From NCBI RefSeq assembly GCF_004341165.1, contig NZ_SLZR01000006.1, positions 62,001 to 126,000 on the forward strand: a stretch of 64,000 bases of DNA, read 5' to 3'. Positions 56,584 through 64,000 of this stretch are shown in pieces. The position numbers were made by a program, and so were the translations under genes. The DNA is from Reinekea marinisedimentorum (lineage in GTDB: Bacteria > Pseudomonadota > Gammaproteobacteria > Pseudomonadales > Natronospirillaceae). The notes under the pieces were generated by a model that did not search any database, had not been told where the DNA came from, and worked only from the letters and a program-made list of their open reading frames with translations. Position 1 is the first letter of the stretch; each line of letters begins with the position of its first letter.

Positions 56584-58128
56584 ATGAGATTGTATATCCG
56601 GTGCGAAGAGCGACTGGGTATTTGTGCTGAGATCCTCGATATTCTGGTGAAGCACAATATTGATTTGCGAAACATCGAGATCGATGCAAGCGGCGAGATT
56701 TTTCTGAACTTCCCGACGGTTGAATTCGATGAGTTTCAGCATCTGATGCCTGAAATCCGCATGATTGAGGGCGTGCACGATGTCTCGGTAATTCCCTATT
56801 TGCCATTGGAGCGCGAACAGCAGGAAATGAAAACGCTGCTGCGCACGTTGCCGGAGCCGGTGGTATCGATTGATGCCAAGGGGGCCGTTGTTGTGGCGAA
56901 TGAAGCCGCGCTGGATGTGCTCCGGCTGCCGGAAAATGAAGTCCGCAAAAAGCCGATTAAAAACTGGGTGAAAGGCTTTAATTTTAACAAGTGGCTGGCC
57001 GATGAAACACCGGAATCTGAATCTGTTCAGCTGCAGCTGAAGGGCCGCACTTACCTGGCTGATATTTACCCTATTCAGATTCAACAGAGTGATGATGAGA
57101 GTCTCTTTGCCGGTGGGGTTATTACCTTCAAATCACCCGAGCGCCTGGGCCGGCAGATGACGGCGTATCATAAGCAAACCGGTCAGTTCGAGATGATTAC
57201 TGCGCACAGTCAGTCCATGAAAAAGCTGATCCAACAGGCCCGACGTATGTCCGGGCTGGATGCACCGTTGCTGATTACCGGCGAAACCGGCACCGGCAAG
57301 GAGCTGTTCGCCAAGGCCTGTCATCAAAACAGCCTGCGTAAGGACAAGCCGTTTCTGGTGCTCAATTGCGCGGCTATTCCCGATGATGCCGCCGAAAGCG
57401 AGCTGTTTGGTTACGCCGGTACCTCAAGCCACGGCGGCGAGAAGAAAGGCATTATTGAACTGGCGGAAGAAGGCACCGTATTCCTCGATGAAATCGGTGA
57501 CATGTCGGCATTGCTGCAGAATAAGTTCTTGCGGCTGTTACAGGATGGCACCTACCGGCGCATTGGCGATGAAAAGGAGTATACCTCCAACGTGCGGATT
57601 ATCTGTTCCACGCAGAAAAACCTGCTGGAGCTTTGCCGCTCCGGGCACTTCCGGGAAGACCTTTACTACCGCCTGAATGTGTTAACGCTGCATATTCCGC
57701 CGCTGCGAGACCGCAAGGCGGATATCCTGCCAATGGCTGAACGTTTCATTGCCCGCTATGCCGAGCCGCAGCGTCGCTATATCCGGCTGTCTGTTGCCTG
57801 CCAGAACGCACTGCAATCCTACCCCTGGCCGGGCAATGTTCGGCAACTGGAAAACTCTCTGTTGCGTGCGGTTTCACTGGTGGAAGGCGATGTGCTGGAA
57901 CCTGAGCAACTGCAGCTGCCGAGTTTCAATGAGGGTTGGGGCTTTGTTGATGAAAGCTTTGACGGCACTCTGGACGAGGCTATGAAGCGCTTTGAATCGC
58001 AGTTGCTGAAGCGACTTTACCCGGCTTATCCAAGCAGCCGCCAACTGGGTAAAAAGCTTGGCGTTTCCCATACCGCAGTGGCCAACAAATTGCGCGAATA
58101 CAAGATTGGCCGTCACGCGGATGAGTAA
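56584..58128 (+). CDS. tyrR: TyrR-type transcriptional regulator
   Basis: 514 residues. N-terminal ACT domain (1-75, MRLYIRCEERLGICAEILD), PAS domain about 80-190, AAA+ ATPase with Walker A GETGTGKE at 233-240 and DEIGDMS near 304, and a C-terminal HTH (TAVANKLREYKIG). The sigma-54 contact loop GAFTGA is replaced by a short GYAGTSSHGGEKKG segment, as in E. coli TyrR, which acts with sigma-70. It controls aromatic amino-acid uptake and synthesis or catabolism. GGAG ten bases before the ATG. Convergent with a GGDEF-EAL gene. Confidence 0.93.
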   Translation: MRLYIRCEERLGICAEILDILVKHNIDLRNIEIDASGEIFLNFPTVEFDEFQHLMPEIRMIEGVHDVSVIPYLPLEREQQEMKTLLRTLPEPVVSIDAKGAVVVANEAALDVLRLPENEVRKKPIKNWVKGFNFNKWLADETPESESVQLQLKGRTYLADIYPIQIQQSDDESLFAGGVITFKSPERLGRQMTAYHKQTGQFEMITAHSQSMKKLIQQARRMSGLDAPLLITGETGTGKELFAKACHQNSLRKDKPFLVLNCAAIPDDAAESELFGYAGTSSHGGEKKGIIELAEEGTVFLDEIGDMSALLQNKFLRLLQDGTYRRIGDEKEYTSNVRIICSTQKNLLELCRSGHFREDLYYRLNVLTLHIPPLRDRKADILPMAERFIARYAEPQRRYIRLSVACQNALQSYPWPGNVRQLENSLLRAVSLVEGDVLEPEQLQLPSFNEGWGFVDESFDGTLDEAMKRFESQLLKRLYPAYPSSRQLGKKLGVSHTAVANKLREYKIGRHADE

Positions 58129-58138
58129 CCGTTACCTG

Positions 58139-58153
58139 CCGGCCTGAGGCCGG
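58139..58153. terminator. Short GC hairpin between convergent genes
   Basis: A 6-bp CCGGCC/GGCCGG stem (58139-58144 with 58148-58153) with a TGA loop, followed by TTT on the plus strand. Probably a weak terminator for tyrR. Confidence 0.45.
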
Positions 58154-58155
58154 TT

Positions 58156-60753
58156 TCAGGTTTGAGTGTTAAGGCTTTCGCCGGGACCCTTGTCCTGGTT
58201 CGTGCTCGCAAAATGCCACTTGATGTATTCATCAAATGGCATCGGCCTGCCAATGTAGTAGCCCTGCGCTTTATCGCATCCCAGCTGCTTTAAAACGACC
58301 AAAGTTTCTTTGTTTTCAACCCCTTCGGCAGTCGTGGTCAGGCCGATTTCCTGAGCCAGACGGGCGGTTGCCGAGACAATGGAGCTGAGCTTCTTCGAGC
58401 TGATCATTTTACTGACAAAGGCCCGGTCTATCTTCAGCTCGGTAAAGGGGTGCTCGCTGGCATAGCTGAGCGATGAGTAGCCGGTGCCAAAATCATCAAT
58501 GGCAAATTTAAAGCCCAGCGTTCGCAGCTTCTCCATGTTGTAGTTGAAGGTGTGCTTGTCGGTCAGCTTGGCGGTTTCAGTAACCTCCAGTGTGAAGTTC
58601 CCTGGTGAAACCCGGTGCAGCCTGAGGCAATCGCGCAGATCATTGAAGAAGCTGCCGCTGGAAAGATCATTGGCTGAAATATTGATCGAGATGCTCAGAT
58701 TTTCAGACAGCTGTTCAGTGAGTATTTCCGCGTGCCTGAATGCCTGATTGATAACCCAGATTGTCAGTTTGTTGACCAGGCCGGTTTCTTCCGCAATGGT
58801 AATGAACTCTACCGGTGAAATAGAACCCATCGTCGGGTGATTCCAGCGCAACAGAACTTCACTGGCTCGCAGTTGTGGTGAGTTGAAATAGATTTGCGGC
58901 TGGTGGTAAAGCTCCAGCTGATTCTCATCAATGGCGATGCTCAAATCCTGAGCCAGGCGTACGCGCCGGTCACCGTAATCAAATTTGTTCGGGTCGAACA
59001 GCAGGTAGGGCAGGCTCTTCTTATTCGCCAGGCGAACAGCTTTTTTAGTATCGCTGATCAGTTCGTGAGGGTTGCTTTCCGGGTTGGTTAATACCGCAGC
59101 GCCGAATACGCAGTTCAACCGGTAGGGGATATCGGACAGAGCGGGGTTGTAATTATCGATGGCAGAGAGCCGCTGCAGAGATTGAGACAGCTTAACCCTA
59201 TCGTTAGAGCGCACCAGATACGACAACAGGTCACCACGAATAAGTGCGGCGTAGGGGTTACCTGTTTGGGTTTTCTCTAACGGCACCAGCGTCAGGCTGT
59301 GACTGATCTGCTCGGCAAAGTTGGTGCCCAGCTGATTCATTATCTGGGTGAGCTGTTTGTCGCTTAAATAGGGGCTCACTTCATGATAATTGCTGATCTC
59401 CACCGCGATCAGCGAAAGCCCGGTATTGGCCGGGTGGTAGGCGTTTCTTCGAATGGCTTTTTCCAGCAGCGATTCGTTGGGCAGGCCGAGTTTATAATCA
59501 TGCGTTGCCTGATGCAGGCGCTGCTCTTCAATATCTCCAAGCCGGTCAGCCAGTGCCATGGATATAAAGGCCATTTCAAACATGACTGAAAACATCAGTG
59601 CGTGGCGGGTATAAAAATTGTAGTCAATTTGCCCGGTAAACAGCAGGAAGCCGCAGGCGGCACCAAAAAAGAAGGGTGCCCAGGAGTAGAGGTAATATTT
59701 GGTCCAGTCGAAATTATCCTTAAGTTTACGAAATACAACAAAACCGACCAAAACATAGGTGGCGATCTGCAAGAATGAAAAGCCGCGAACGGAGATGTAT
59801 TCCGGCAGCGCCAGGCTGACCGTTGCAAAGGCCAGCAGTAGGTAGCCAAAAATAATACAACGTCTGAACAGTGGGCCGTCAGAGCTGGAATAACGCAAAA
59901 AATAGAGAGCGAAGTGAATGGTGAAGTAGGCCGCAATGGTATTGATGGAAATGATATTGTCGCTAAGCCACTGCTGCACCGCGGCAGGGAGCAGGTAATA
60001 GCCGTAGCCATGGACCACACCGAGCTCTAATAGCATGGTGGTGATGTAGCATATATAAAGCAGGTAGGTCCTGTCGCGTACGCCATGGAACAAAACGAAA
60101 TTGTAGGCCGACATCAACAGAATAATGCCAATAAAAGCGCCCCAAATCAGATGCAGTACATCAATGTAGGCATGAAAATCAGTTTCATTGAGAATGACGA
60201 ACGGCAGGATTGGTGCACCTTCCGTTTGCAGGTAGATATACAGCTCAACAGATTCAGCCGGTGCCAGCGTGAAATCGACAGAAGGTAAAACGAACTGGGT
60301 GATCGGGTTCAGTTGTGGTGACTGCCTATCGCCAGTCAGCAGTATTTGCTGCGGCGTGCCGTTTTCGGACATTTCGAAAACTTCAATTCGATCGGCCATG
60401 GGGTTATCCAGCAGAACAGAAACCCTGCCGGGTTCAGCAGCCGAATTGGTTACGGTTAATCTGAACCACCGGCTGATTCCCAGCCCGGGTACATAATCAC
60501 TGCTGTTGCTTGGCGCGCTGTTGAGCTCGCCTTCGGTAAACATACGATCAGATAGCAGGTGAATGTCATCAGTGATGTTACCGGCGCTGTAGGCGTAGGT
60601 TATTTTCAACAGTTCTGAACTATTGTCTTTTATCGAACTCAGTCGTGAGTTGGAAATTCCAACCATTAATAATCCAAATACGATTATTAGAAAAACGACA
60701 TGTACGTTGTGGAATCTGCGGATAAGAGTCGGCATGTAATTACTGCAAGGCAT
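58156..60753 (-). CDS. 7TMR-DISM receptor with degenerate GGDEF and EAL domains
   Basis: 865 residues. Helix about 18-38, a periplasmic 7TMR-DISM extracellular domain with beta-sandwich character to about 190, then about seven helices (200-400) of the 7TM module, a GGDEF-like domain and an EAL domain. The GGDEF signature is replaced by RGDLL (506-510), so it is probably no diguanylate cyclase. The EAL motif reads EVL (632-634) but the metal and catalytic residues around SINIS, VTETA, IDDFGTGYSSL and AEGVEN appear intact, so c-di-GMP hydrolysis or binding is plausible. The strong metH terminator precedes it. Confidence 0.9.
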   Translation of the reverse strand: MPCSNYMPTLIRRFHNVHVVFLIIVFGLLMVGISNSRLSSIKDNSSELLKITYAYSAGNITDDIHLLSDRMFTEGELNSAPSNSSDYVPGLGISRWFRLTVTNSAAEPGRVSVLLDNPMADRIEVFEMSENGTPQQILLTGDRQSPQLNPITQFVLPSVDFTLAPAESVELYIYLQTEGAPILPFVILNETDFHAYIDVLHLIWGAFIGIILLMSAYNFVLFHGVRDRTYLLYICYITTMLLELGVVHGYGYYLLPAAVQQWLSDNIISINTIAAYFTIHFALYFLRYSSSDGPLFRRCIIFGYLLLAFATVSLALPEYISVRGFSFLQIATYVLVGFVVFRKLKDNFDWTKYYLYSWAPFFFGAACGFLLFTGQIDYNFYTRHALMFSVMFEMAFISMALADRLGDIEEQRLHQATHDYKLGLPNESLLEKAIRRNAYHPANTGLSLIAVEISNYHEVSPYLSDKQLTQIMNQLGTNFAEQISHSLTLVPLEKTQTGNPYAALIRGDLLSYLVRSNDRVKLSQSLQRLSAIDNYNPALSDIPYRLNCVFGAAVLTNPESNPHELISDTKKAVRLANKKSLPYLLFDPNKFDYGDRRVRLAQDLSIAIDENQLELYHQPQIYFNSPQLRASEVLLRWNHPTMGSISPVEFITIAEETGLVNKLTIWVINQAFRHAEILTEQLSENLSISINISANDLSSGSFFNDLRDCLRLHRVSPGNFTLEVTETAKLTDKHTFNYNMEKLRTLGFKFAIDDFGTGYSSLSYASEHPFTELKIDRAFVSKMISSKKLSSIVSATARLAQEIGLTTTAEGVENKETLVVLKQLGCDKAQGYYIGRPMPFDEYIKWHFASTNQDKGPGESLNTQT

Positions 60754-60859
60754 GTACTAATTGGAATATAGCATAGCCCAGCAGTTCGGGTTTTTGAGTG
60801 CTATGTAAACTATGAATTGCGTCTAAAAAAATGAGTGTTGTTAGGAGTTTTTAGCAATT

Positions 60860-60883
60860 AAAAAAGCCAGCGTATTGCTGGCT
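60860..60883 (-). terminator. Rho-independent terminator of metH
   Basis: A 7-bp stem AGCCAGC/GCTGGCT (60865-60871 with 60877-60883) with a five-base loop; on the minus strand it runs into six T residues (60865-60860). Confidence 0.85.
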
Positions 60884-60937
60884 TGTTATAAAAAGTGATA
60901 GGGCTTTTTCATAAGCCGCGAGCATTTTCGATAATTA

Positions 60938-63900
60938 TCAGTCTGCCGTTGGCTCGTAAGAAAGCACCGGGCTCAACCAGCGCTCCGCCTCGGCAAGTGT
61001 CATGTCTTTGCGCTGTGCGTAGTCGCTTACCTGATCCTTGGTCACCTTGCCAATACCGAAGTAACGGGCGTTCGGGTGGCTGAAGTACCAGCCGGAAACG
61101 CTCGCTGCCGGCATCATGGCGAAGCTGTCGGTCAGCTCTACGCCCGTTTCCTGGGCTGCGTTTAACATATCAAACAATTTGGCTTTCTCGGTGTGATCCG
61201 GACAGGCCGGATAACCCGGTGCCGGGCGAATACCCTTATAGCGCTCTTTGATCAGTTCATCATTGTTCAGATTTTCATGGCTGTCGTAGGCCCAGAATTC
61301 TTTACGCACACGCTCGTGCATGCGCTCGGCAAAGGCTTCCGCCAGCCGGTCTGCCAGGGCTTTGAGCATGATGGAGTTGTAATCGTCGCCGTTGGCTTCA
61401 TAAGCTTTAGCTCTTTCTTCCACGCCATGGCCGGTGGTGACAACGAAACCGCCCAGGTAGTCGGGCTGGCTTCCGGCCGGGGCAATGTAATCTGCCAGTG
61501 AGAAGTTCGGTTGTGCATTCGGCTTGATCGACTGCTGACGCAGGTGCTCAAGTGATACTGAACGGTCACCCAGGTCTGCGCTGATGGTATCGGCACCGCT
61601 GCGTTCTGCCGGCCAGAAACCAATGACCGACTTCGGTTGAATCCACTTCTCCTGCTCAATCTTTTTCAGCATGGCTTGCGCATCGTTGAACAATTGCTGT
61701 GCTGTTTCGCCAACCTTTTCATCGCTCAGAATGGCCGGGTATTTACCGTGCAGATCCCAGGTGATGAAGAACGGCGTCCAGTCGATGTAATCGATCAGTT
61801 CTTTGATGGAATAATCGTCAAAGACTTTGGTGCCGGTAAAGGTTGGCGTAGGGGGTGTGTAGTTTTCCCAGTCAAACTCTTCGGTGTTCGCCACGGCTTC
61901 TGCGTAGTTGAACAGGGCCTTGGATTTGCGGTTTTTGTTTCGTTCACGAACCTTTTCGTACTCGGCGCGGCGTTCGGCAACGAACACCGGCTTTTGAGTA
62001 TCGCTCAGCAGCGACTGCACAACCGAAACCGCACGCGATGCATCGGTGACGTAAATGGTGGCATCGTTTTTATATTGCGGTTCAATTTTAACCGCGGTGT
62101 GAGCCTTGGAGGTGGTCGCGCCACCAATCATCAGCGGTATCTGATAATCCAAACGCTGCATTTCGCGTGCAAGATGCACCATTTCATCCAGGCTTGGTGT
62201 GATCAACCCCGAAAGGCCGATGACATCGACCTTTTCTTCAATCGCGGTTTTCAGAATTTTATCCGCCGGTACCATCACGCCGAGGTCAATGACTTCATAG
62301 TTGTTACAGGCCAGAACCACGCCGACGATGTTTTTACCAATATCGTGAACGTCGCCTTTTACGGTTGCCATCAGCACCTTGCCGTTGGCTTTGGCACCTT
62401 CGGATTTTTCCGCTTCGATAAACGGCACCAGGTGCGCGACGGCCTGCTTCATCACGCGGGCAGATTTCACCACCTGTGGCAGGAACATTTTACCGGCACC
62501 GAACAGGTCACCGACGCGGTTCATGCCATCCATCAGTGGGCCTTCAATCACATCGATCGGGCGTTCAGCCTGCAGCCGGGCCTCTTCGGTATCTTCAATA
62601 ATGTGGGTGGTGATGCCTTTAACCAACGCATGGGCTATGCGCTCAACAACCGGCAGGCTGCGCCATTCGGAGCTTTCTTTGGCGGCAATGGTGCCATCGC
62701 CGCGGTAGTTGTCGGCAATTTCCAGCAGGCGGTCGGTGGCGTCGTCGCGGCGGTTGAGAATGACATCTTCAACGCGCTCACGCAGTTCATCGGGAATATC
62801 ATCGTAAATCACCAGCTGACCGGCATTCACGATGCCCATATTCATGCCGACTTTACAGGCGTGGTACAGGAATACCGAGTGAATGGCTTCGCGCACCGGA
62901 TTATTACCGCGGAACGAGAATGAGACGTTAGAAACACCGCCGCTGACGCTGGCATAAGGCAATTCGTTGCGGATGTACTCGGTTGCTTCGATGAAGTCGA
63001 CCGCATAGCGGTTGTGCTCTTCAATACCGGTGGCAACGGCAAAGATGTTCGGGTCGAAGATGATGTCTTCCGGCGGGAAGCCGTTGGCGACCAGCAGATC
63101 GTAGCTGCGTTTACAGATTTCCTGTTTACGCTCGCGGGTATCGGCCTGGCCGACCTCATCAAAGGCCATAACGACAACAGCAGCGCCGTAACGGCGGCAG
63201 AGTTTGGCCTGGTTCAGGAAGTTCTCTTCACCTTCTTTCAGCGAGATAGAGTTAACGATGCACTTGCCCTGGGCGCATTTCAGGCCGGCTTCGATGACGT
63301 TCCATTTGGAGGAGTCGACCATGATCGGCACACGTGCGATATCCGGTTCGGAGGCGATCAGGTTCATGAAGGTCGTCATGGCGGCTTCTGAATCCAGCAT
63401 GCCTTCATCCATGTTGATATCGATAATCTGTGCGCCGTTTTCGATCTGCTCCAGGGCCACGGCCAGCGCTTCATCGTACAGCTCTTCTTTGATCAGTCGC
63501 TTAAAGCGGGCAGAACCGGTGACGTTTGTGCGCTCGCCGACGTTCACGAAGTTCAGCGCATCGGTTACGGTAAAGGCTTCCAGGCCGGAAAGGCGCATCT
63601 GTGGTGTTAGCTGCGGCGCGACGCGCGGCGCAAGCTTGCTCATGGCCTCGGTTATCAGCTCAATGTGCTTGGGTGTGGTACCGCAACAGCCGCCGATAAT
63701 GTTCAGAAAGCCGGATTCAGCGAACTCGGTGACAACCTCGGTCATTTCTTCCGGAGATTCATCGTACTCACCGAATTCATTCGGTAAACCGGCATTTGGG
63801 TGCGCTGAAATAGCGCAATCGGCCACGTTCGACAGAATTTCAACATACTGGCGCAATTCGCTGGCACCAAGCGCACAGTTCAGACCAATAGAAATGGGCT

Positions 63901-64000
63901 TGGCGTGACGGACCGAATGGTAGAAGGCTTCGGTGGTCTGGCCGGAAAGCGTACGTCCGGAGGCATCGGTAATGGTACCGGAGATCATAATCGGCAGCTC
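60938..64000 (-). CDS. metH: Cobalamin-dependent methionine synthase MetH, C-terminal 1020 residues (cut by window edge)
   Basis: Transfers the methyl group of methyltetrahydrofolate via cobalamin to homocysteine. The start lies beyond the right edge. From the visible N-terminal side: the zinc-binding cysteines of the homocysteine domain (LNCALG near 63875 and GGCCGTTP near 63685), the methyltetrahydrofolate (pterin) domain, the cobalamin module with [10 protein letters not shown] near 62345 and SGLITPS after it, and the C-terminal SAM-activation domain with [14 protein letters not shown]. Full length is expected to be about 1230 residues. A terminator follows. Confidence 0.97.
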   Translation of the reverse strand, partial: ELPIMISGTITDASGRTLSGQTTEAFYHSVRHAKPISIGLNCALGASELRQYVEILSNVADCAISAHPNAGLPNEFGEYDESPEEMTEVVTEFAESGFLNIIGGCCGTTPKHIELITEAMSKLAPRVAPQLTPQMRLSGLEAFTVTDALNFVNVGERTNVTGSARFKRLIKEELYDEALAVALEQIENGAQIIDINMDEGMLDSEAAMTTFMNLIASEPDIARVPIMVDSSKWNVIEAGLKCAQGKCIVNSISLKEGEENFLNQAKLCRRYGAAVVVMAFDEVGQADTRERKQEICKRSYDLLVANGFPPEDIIFDPNIFAVATGIEEHNRYAVDFIEATEYIRNELPYASVSGGVSNVSFSFRGNNPVREAIHSVFLYHACKVGMNMGIVNAGQLVIYDDIPDELRERVEDVILNRRDDATDRLLEIADNYRGDGTIAAKESSEWRSLPVVERIAHALVKGITTHIIEDTEEARLQAERPIDVIEGPLMDGMNRVGDLFGAGKMFLPQVVKSARVMKQAVAHLVPFIEAEKSEGAKANGKVLMATVKGDVHDIGKNIVGVVLACNNYEVIDLGVMVPADKILKTAIEEKVDVIGLSGLITPSLDEMVHLAREMQRLDYQIPLMIGGATTSKAHTAVKIEPQYKNDATIYVTDASRAVSVVQSLLSDTQKPVFVAERRAEYEKVRERNKNRKSKALFNYAEAVANTEEFDWENYTPPTPTFTGTKVFDDYSIKELIDYIDWTPFFITWDLHGKYPAILSDEKVGETAQQLFNDAQAMLKKIEQEKWIQPKSVIGFWPAERSGADTISADLGDRSVSLEHLRQQSIKPNAQPNFSLADYIAPAGSQPDYLGGFVVTTGHGVEERAKAYEANGDDYNSIMLKALADRLAEAFAERMHERVRKEFWAYDSHENLNNDELIKERYKGIRPAPGYPACPDHTEKAKLFDMLNAAQETGVELTDSFAMMPAASVSGWYFSHPNARYFGIGKVTKDQVSDYAQRKDMTLAEAERWLSPVLSYEPTAD

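Noticed and set aside
56584-58128. Sigma-54-dependent enhancer-binding protein
   Set aside because: The AAA+ domain lacks the GAFTGA sigma-54 contact loop and the ACT-PAS layout matches TyrR.
61637-62923. 428-codon open frame on the plus strand, antisense to metH
   Set aside because: metH is unmistakable across the same bases; the antisense product has no domain features.

Overview
The window reads as a chromosomal segment of a free-living, probably marine gammaproteobacterium. Many proteins resemble Pseudomonas, Vibrio and E. coli families, and the block valS - unknown gene - holC - pepA has the order I recall from pseudomonads. Oceanospirillales (Reinekea or Saccharospirillum-like) is my best guess, from memory only. 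There is no IS element, prophage, CRISPR array, rRNA or tRNA that I can see. Gene density is high and most of the content is core metabolism and housekeeping. Both ends cut a gene: yfbR on the left and metH on the right.

Layout. 1-8.6 kb: yfbR (partial), a short UPF0325 gene, a small membrane protein, then the minus-strand genes pepA, holC, an unknown gene, valS and bioA. 8.6-13.4 kb: an RDD membrane protein, a YgaV/SqrR-like ArsR repressor, dgkA, hrpB and two unknown genes. 13.4-18.5 kb: a GGDEF-EAL protein coupled to a PhnD-type periplasmic binding protein, then ansA and bcp. 18.6-25.2 kb: a condensin operon of the MksBEF/Wadjet (JetABC) family, with upp where the nuclease gene jetD would be. 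25.4-30 kb: an orphan RstA-like response regulator with a degenerate receiver, rsmC, two unknown genes and a long AT-rich gap with DnaA boxes before a histone H1-like gene. 30-41 kb: tsaB, uppP, rsmJ, plsB, slyX, a membrane-anchored cold-shock-domain protein, dapE, DUF2721 and TerB-like proteins, a structured palindromic element inside a duplicated terminator, and a class II DAHP synthase. 41-50 kb: an NspS/MbaA-like polyamine-binding protein plus GGDEF-EAL pair, an acetyl-CoA hydrolase/transferase and a YdiJ-type FAD/Fe-S dehydrogenase. 50-64 kb: a CBS protein, proS, a glyoxalase, a FemAB/GNAT-like protein, a HIT protein, a PAP2 phosphatase coupled to a glycosyltransferase, tyrR, a 7TMR-DISM GGDEF-EAL protein and metH.

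Themes. Cyclic-di-GMP signalling is prominent: three membrane GGDEF-EAL proteins, two of them translationally close to a periplasmic solute-binding protein of a different family. This suggests a shared design in which a captured ligand tunes c-di-GMP. The condensin operon without a nuclease partner, the phosphorylation-incompetent regulator, the 159-bp structured element at 39.4-39.55 kb and the DnaA-box-containing gap are the parts most worth following up. All functions are assigned by reading motifs and comparing with remembered family members. No search was run.
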